The translations under genes were made by a program, and so were the position numbers. The notes under the pieces are model-generated. The model saw only the letters and a program-made list of their open reading frames with translations. It had not been told where the DNA came from and did no database searches. Below, piece by piece: positions 60,221 to 64,000 of a DNA stretch of 64,000 nucleotides. This DNA comes from Rhodopirellula baltica (GTDB taxonomy: Bacteria > Planctomycetota > Planctomycetia > Pirellulales > Pirellulaceae), in contig PPHI01000074.1 of the NCBI GenBank assembly GCA_002901265.1, positions 186,001 to 250,000 on the forward strand. Reading direction: 5' to 3'. Position 1 is the stretch's first letter. Each line of letters starts with the position of its first letter.

Positions 60221-62071
60221 ATGACTGCCGAACCGCACGATGATTTCTCCAAGTTGAGTTTTGTGAAGACTTTCTTGTTGCCTGCGCTGAGTGTCTTTCT
60301 GGTGCCGGCGTTTGCGTTTGCTTTCTTTTGGCATGCGCAAGGACGGATGGATGCGGAAGCTCGCGACGCGATGGTTTCGGCAATTCGCTCTGACCCGACG
60401 ATCGATCCGAACGAGAAAGACGCTCTTGTGCTGATTTATGAGAGCGTGCCCTTCAGTGAGATGATCAAAGATCCGCAGTTCGCCGCCGGTGTTGATGGCG
60501 AGGTGTTGTTTCAGCATCGATCGATTGAATGGTTGAAGATCACATCGGTTGCTTGCATCACATCTGGTGTGGCGATGTTTGTCATTGGCTTTTTAGCCGT
60601 GATCGCATCGACACGATCGCAGATGGCTCAGTATGTCAGCTTGGCGGTGGGCTGGAATGTGCTTCGGGTCTTTGGAGCGTTTCAGGCCGTGGCTCAAGTC
60701 ACGCTATTGGTCTCGCTTTCGTTTTGGGTCACGGCGTTATGGTTTAACGTTTACATTCCCAAGTTGATCATCGTTGTTGCGTTGGTCGGATTGGCCGCGA
60801 TCTGGGGATTGTTGAAAGCGATCTTCGCGCCAGCGCGAACAGAATTGGAGCTCGAAGGTCAGTTGTTGGACCGGCAGGCTGCGCCCAAGTTGTGGGCTGA
60901 CTTGCAGCAAATTTGTGATCAGTTGGAAACGCAAGCCCCGTCGCAAATTGTTGCCGGGATCGATGACAATTTCTTTGTTACTGAAGCCCCCGTGATGCTT
61001 GACGGAAAGCGTTTGAAGGGACGAACGCTGTATGTCAGCCTGGCGCTATTAAAGCAGCTCAATGGCGAAGAGACTCGTGCAGTGATCGCGCACGAGATGG
61101 CGCACTTCAGCGGAAATGACACGCATTATTCGAAGCGGATATCGCCGCTGTTGCAGCGTTTCGACAACTACCTGGGGGCGCTTTATGAAGGTGCGATTAC
61201 GAAGCCGATTTATTCCTTCATGATGTGTTTCCGTGGCTTGTATGCATTGTCGCTTGGCAAGATTAGTCGCGAACGTGAGTTTCGGGCGGATCTGATTGCT
61301 GCGGGTGTGGCGTCGAATCGGTCGGTCGCAAGCGCGCTGATGAGGACGCTCGCATACAGCACCTACCGATATCAGATCGAGCAGGATCTGTTTGATTTTG
61401 AAGGATCGCTTGAGGACGCAAAGATTGCTTCGCGGATTGAAAACGGGTTCGGGCAATTCGCACCGTCGTTTATCGGAAGCGAAAACATCTCGTCGCTGCA
61501 GACGGCGCATCCTTTCGATTCGCACCCGCCCTTGTCAGAGCGTTTGGACGCGATGGGATATCGAATTGATGCGCCCGAGTTGCAGCAAGATCTTTCTTTG
61601 CCAGGCGATGGCAGTTGGTATCACGGAATCGTCAACGCGTCATCATACGAGGCCTCGCAGTGGTCTCAGTACGAAAGCAACTTTCGAGAGGTGCACGCTC
61701 GATCGCTGCCCTACCGGTTTCTACCGAGCAACGATCAGGAGCGAGATGTTGTCGAGCAGCTTTTCCCGCCGGTCACCTACGAAGGCAAGAAAGGTACGCT
61801 CGTCATCGATTGTTTGGGGATGGCCTACGATCCTTGGAAATCCGAAATGCCATTTTCGGACGCCGAATCCATGTCACTCGAAAACAATGTGTTGACGATT
61901 GAGCGAAAAAGTGGCGGGGCTGAATCGTTGAAGACGGGGCACTTTCGTGGCAACACGGACTTGGTCGATACGATCAATCGTTACTTCGTGCGTTATGCCG
62001 CTGCGGCGGATTTCCAGCAGCATCGTCTTGCCGATCAAGGTGACGGTTCTGACGGGGGATCCACCGCATAG
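60221..62071 (+). CDS. M48-family membrane metallopeptidase
   Basis: A 616-residue integral membrane zinc protease. Four hydrophobic segments lie in residues 10-215 or so (for example LPALSVFLVPAFAFAFFWH, VACITSGVAMFVIGFLAV, and IIVVALVGLAAIWGLLKAIF). The zinc motif HEMAHFSG is near residue 290, followed downstream by EFRADLIAAGVASN with the third ligand glutamate. The C-terminal 200 residues are polar and of unknown function. M48 members include HtpX-type quality-control proteases, though this one has a longer C-terminus. The start is an ATG at 60221; a GTTTC-rich leader precedes it. Confidence 0.9.
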   Translation: MTAEPHDDFSKLSFVKTFLLPALSVFLVPAFAFAFFWHAQGRMDAEARDAMVSAIRSDPTIDPNEKDALVLIYESVPFSEMIKDPQFAAGVDGEVLFQHRSIEWLKITSVACITSGVAMFVIGFLAVIASTRSQMAQYVSLAVGWNVLRVFGAFQAVAQVTLLVSLSFWVTALWFNVYIPKLIIVVALVGLAAIWGLLKAIFAPARTELELEGQLLDRQAAPKLWADLQQICDQLETQAPSQIVAGIDDNFFVTEAPVMLDGKRLKGRTLYVSLALLKQLNGEETRAVIAHEMAHFSGNDTHYSKRISPLLQRFDNYLGALYEGAITKPIYSFMMCFRGLYALSLGKISREREFRADLIAAGVASNRSVASALMRTLAYSTYRYQIEQDLFDFEGSLEDAKIASRIENGFGQFAPSFIGSENISSLQTAHPFDSHPPLSERLDAMGYRIDAPELQQDLSLPGDGSWYHGIVNASSYEASQWSQYESNFREVHARSLPYRFLPSNDQERDVVEQLFPPVTYEGKKGTLVIDCLGMAYDPWKSEMPFSDAESMSLENNVLTIERKSGGAESLKTGHFRGNTDLVDTINRYFVRYAAAADFQQHRLADQGDGSDGGSTA

Positions 62072-62192
62072 TGGCGCGTGCTGGCAAACGCGAATTCGGT
62101 CTGGCAGTGGGCTGGCGATCTCGGTAAATACGATTGCCCGATTTTATCACTCCACTGCCCTGCTCCGCCTTTGTCAACTCTGTTTTGCTAGC

Positions 62193-62939
62193 GTGGCTGA
62201 TTTTAAAACGCACATCACCGCCAGCACCGTCGCCGGAGCCGCTTACGGCTACTGGGGCGTGACCAGTCAATCGATGACGTTAGAGAACGGCATCTTGGCG
62301 GGAGGTCTATGCGCGGTCAGTGGGATGTTGCCTGATTTGGACAGTGATGGTGGCATTCCGCTGCGTGAGATCAGCATGTTTGCCGCGGCGGTCGTGCCGA
62401 TGATGATGCTGAATCGATTCCGAGACTTGAATCTGTCGCACGAATCGATGGCGCTCGCCGCGATGTTGATCTATGTCGCGATCCGCTTTGTCGCGTTTGA
62501 GTTTTTCAAGCGATTCACGGTGCACCGCGGGATGTGGCACAGTATTCCGGCAGCGGTGTCAGCCGGGCTGATTGCCTACTTGGTGATGCCATGCCCTAGC
62601 AACGCTGAGCGTGCTTACAAAGCGGTTGCCGTGGTCGTTGGCTTCATGGTGCACTTGATCTTGGACGAGATTTGGGCCGTCGAAGTCGGCGTTGGGCGAT
62701 TGCGTACCAAAAAGTCATTTGGCACGGCGCTCAAGTTTTTTGGCATCAACCCAATGGCCAACGTGATCGTCTATGCGATGTTGTTTGCGCTGCTTTATAT
62801 CGCGGCCAGCGACAATCAAATCGCGGGACGGCTTCGCGAGCGAGCCAAATATGATTTGACAGAACAGGAGCAATGGTCGCTCCCGAGTTGGCGTCCGCCG
62901 ATTTTTCGCGCCAGCCGTGATCAGGACGATCTGCGATAA
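62193..62939 (+). CDS. YdjM-like membrane-bound metal-dependent hydrolase
   Basis: A 248-residue membrane protein from a GTG at 62193, chosen because the family start (ADFKTHITASTVAGAAYGYWG) directly follows it. The YdjM/LexA-regulated hydrolase family motif is present: GMLPDLDSDGGIPLR (acidic metal ligands) after the first helices and FTVHRGMWHSIPAAVSAGL with the histidines. Several hydrophobic helices separate these. The frame continues upstream into the M48 gene, but that part is not homologous. The biochemical role is unknown. Confidence 0.85.
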   Translation: MADFKTHITASTVAGAAYGYWGVTSQSMTLENGILAGGLCAVSGMLPDLDSDGGIPLREISMFAAAVVPMMMLNRFRDLNLSHESMALAAMLIYVAIRFVAFEFFKRFTVHRGMWHSIPAAVSAGLIAYLVMPCPSNAERAYKAVAVVVGFMVHLILDEIWAVEVGVGRLRTKKSFGTALKFFGINPMANVIVYAMLFALLYIAASDNQIAGRLRERAKYDLTEQEQWSLPSWRPPIFRASRDQDDLR

Positions 62940-62952
62940 ACGGGCGTGGGCG

Positions 62953-63405
62953 TCAGTTGGTGTCGGATTCTCGTTCGAGCAGTATCGTGACGGGGCCATC
63001 GTTGACTAAGGAAACCTTCATGTCGGCGGCAAAAATTCCGGTTTCAACTTCAATGCCGTGTTGCCGAACCATCGCGACATAGCGTTGGTACAATTCGTTG
63101 GCCACGTCAGGTGCGGCGGCATCTGTGAACGCGGGGCGGCGGCCTTTGCGGCAATCCCCATACAGGGTGAATTGGCTGATCGCCAGGACTGCGCCGCCGG
63201 ATTCAATGATCGAACGATTCATTTTTCCGGCCTCGTCTTCGAAGACACGAAGCTGTGCCGTTTTGTCGGCCATCCACTGCACGACGCTTTCGTTATCGCC
63301 CTGTCCGATCCCGACAAGTGCCATGAAGCCGTGTTGGATTTGCCCGACGATTGCACCGTCGACTTTCACCGACGCTTCTGTGACCCGCTGTAATACCACT
63401 CGCAA
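62953..63405 (-). CDS. dtd: D-aminoacyl-tRNA deacylase
   Basis: Removes D-amino acids from mischarged tRNA, and glycine from tRNA(Ala). From the TTG at 63405, with AAGGA seven bases upstream, the 150-residue product matches the family: [19 protein letters not shown] at the N-terminus, [20 protein letters not shown], the catalytic [17 protein letters not shown], and the cis-Gly-Pro motif [10 protein letters not shown] near the C-terminus. The frame extends upstream to 63489, but this is a non-homologous extension. It converges on the YdjM-like gene with a 13-bp gap. Confidence 0.95.
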   Translation of the reverse strand: MRVVLQRVTEASVKVDGAIVGQIQHGFMALVGIGQGDNESVVQWMADKTAQLRVFEDEAGKMNRSIIESGGAVLAISQFTLYGDCRKGRRPAFTDAAAPDVANELYQRYVAMVRQHGIEVETGIFAADMKVSLVNDGPVTILLERESDTN

Positions 63406-63492
63406 AGAATTGTCCTTTAAGATGTAGGCGGATGTCGGTGCCAAATTGCGGCGCCGCTTGACGACTGATCGAATTACAAACCGACGCAATAT

Positions 63493-64000
63493 ATGCCTTT
63501 ACTGTTTACTTGTCCGCACTGCTCCGCCAAGACTCAGGTCGAGGACCGTTACAGCGGCCAATCGGGCGAATGTTTTTCCTGTGGGTCGCCGATCGAAATC
63601 CCCGATTTTGCCGGCGTCCAGGAAGTGTCTGCGCCGGCAAAGGCACGCCGTCCTGTCGGAGCGATGTTGGCTGCCGGTGTGGTCTTGATGCTGTTGGTCA
63701 GTTTGGTCTTTTCTATCATCCAGTTCGGTGGCGGAAGCGTGTCGCGATTGGCGGAGATTAGGACACAGCGATCATCGATATCGAAACTGGAAGTGATCGC
63801 GTCGGCGATGAATGCGTATGCCGCTGACTATGGAGCCTATCCGCCGCCAGCATCAAAGACATCCGGCGGTACGGTGATGCATTCATGGCGCGTGCTGTTG
63901 TTGCCCTATTTGGGGGAACGCGAATTGTATTCGCGATTTGATCTCACAAAACCTTGGAATCATCCCGTGAATTTGGAGGCGGCGTATGAGATGCCGGACG
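63493..64000 (+). CDS. DUF1559 family protein with N-terminal zinc ribbon, partial
   Basis: The frame is open from the ATG at 63493 to the window edge, giving about 169 residues. A zinc ribbon (CPHC, then CFSCGSP) at residues 7-32 is followed by a transmembrane helix ([20 protein letters not shown]) and the start of a DUF1559-like domain ([20 protein letters not shown], then PWNHP), which is the planctomycete type II secretion/pseudopilin-like family. The zinc ribbon in front of the helix is unusual for that family. Its C-terminus lies outside the window. Confidence 0.8.
   Translation, partial: MPLLFTCPHCSAKTQVEDRYSGQSGECFSCGSPIEIPDFAGVQEVSAPAKARRPVGAMLAAGVVLMLLVSLVFSIIQFGGGSVSRLAEIRTQRSSISKLEVIASAMNAYAADYGAYPPPASKTSGGTVMHSWRVLLLPYLGERELYSRFDLTKPWNHPVNLEAAYEMPD

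Noticed and set aside
1-64000. tRNA, rRNA, CRISPR arrays, transposases or prophage genes
   Set aside because: I looked for tRNA T-loop motifs, regularly spaced identical repeats, and transposase or phage protein motifs and found none. A tRNA-detection run would be needed to exclude divergent tRNAs.

Overview
The window reads as chromosomal DNA of a planctomycete of the Pirellulaceae, most likely Rhodopirellula-like. This is inferred from gene content: a DUF1559 protein with an N-terminal zinc ribbon, a PEP-CTERM protein, ASPIC/UnbV and TPR lipoproteins, several Hanks-type kinases, an FHA protein, a formylglycine-generating-enzyme-like protein, a TAT-exported sugar isomerase and split flagellar export clusters. 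Frequent GTG and TTG starts and spurious ORFs in GC-rich hairpin repeats fit the same group. I see no rRNA, tRNA, CRISPR array, insertion sequence or prophage.

Layout. 1-4.8 kb: partial secreted protein, mnmG, and a response regulator/histidine kinase pair. 4.8-9 kb: PEP-CTERM protein, then gatA-gatB. 9-17.1 kb: envelope genes, namely a two-gene membrane pair, a P-domain/autotransporter-type barrel protein, a translationally coupled lipoprotein pair and a TAT-exported TIM-barrel protein. 17.2-20.3 kb: a three-part AmmeMemoRadiSam fusion. 20.3-26.8 kb (minus): transglutaminase/DUF2126, alpha-E and ATP-grasp genes of the predicted amidoligase type; the ATP-grasp gene is frameshifted. 27.1-29.3 kb: a large unrecognised membrane protein. 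29.35-30.3 kb: about 363-bp tandem repeats full of GC-rich hairpins. 30.4-33.3 kb: fliP-fliQ-fliR-flhB, with an FlhB that lacks its C-terminal domain. 33.4-35.3 kb: a leucine attenuator followed by leuA. 35.3-40.4 kb: UxaC-like isomerase, HtrA protease and FGE-like protein. 40.8-50 kb: asd, truA, kinase, FHA protein, flippase, NYN nuclease, serC and serA. 50.1-55.3 kb: a membrane protein, flhA (frameshifted), flhF and a FliA-type sigma factor. 55.7-64 kb: glycosyltransferase, kinase, accA, CvpA, M48 protease, YdjM-like protein, dtd and a partial DUF1559 protein.

Main observations. (1) A complete attenuator precedes leuA: a promoter, a 33-codon leader peptide with 12 leucines (seven CTA codons), a competing antiterminator segment and a 14-bp terminator stem with a T tract. 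(2) GGGNAGGG octamers, the E. coli KOPS consensus, occur at 13 places on the + strand and I found only one on the other strand; several are doubled and lie inside coding sequence. (3) The flagellar export genes carry two anomalies, an FlhB without the NPTH autocleavage domain and a split flhA. (4) There are unusual domain fusions: radical SAM-AMMECR1-MEMO, P-domain plus outer-membrane barrel, and excisionase-type HTH plus receiver.

All coordinates and motifs were read by eye. Family assignments rest on recognised motifs; no database search was run.
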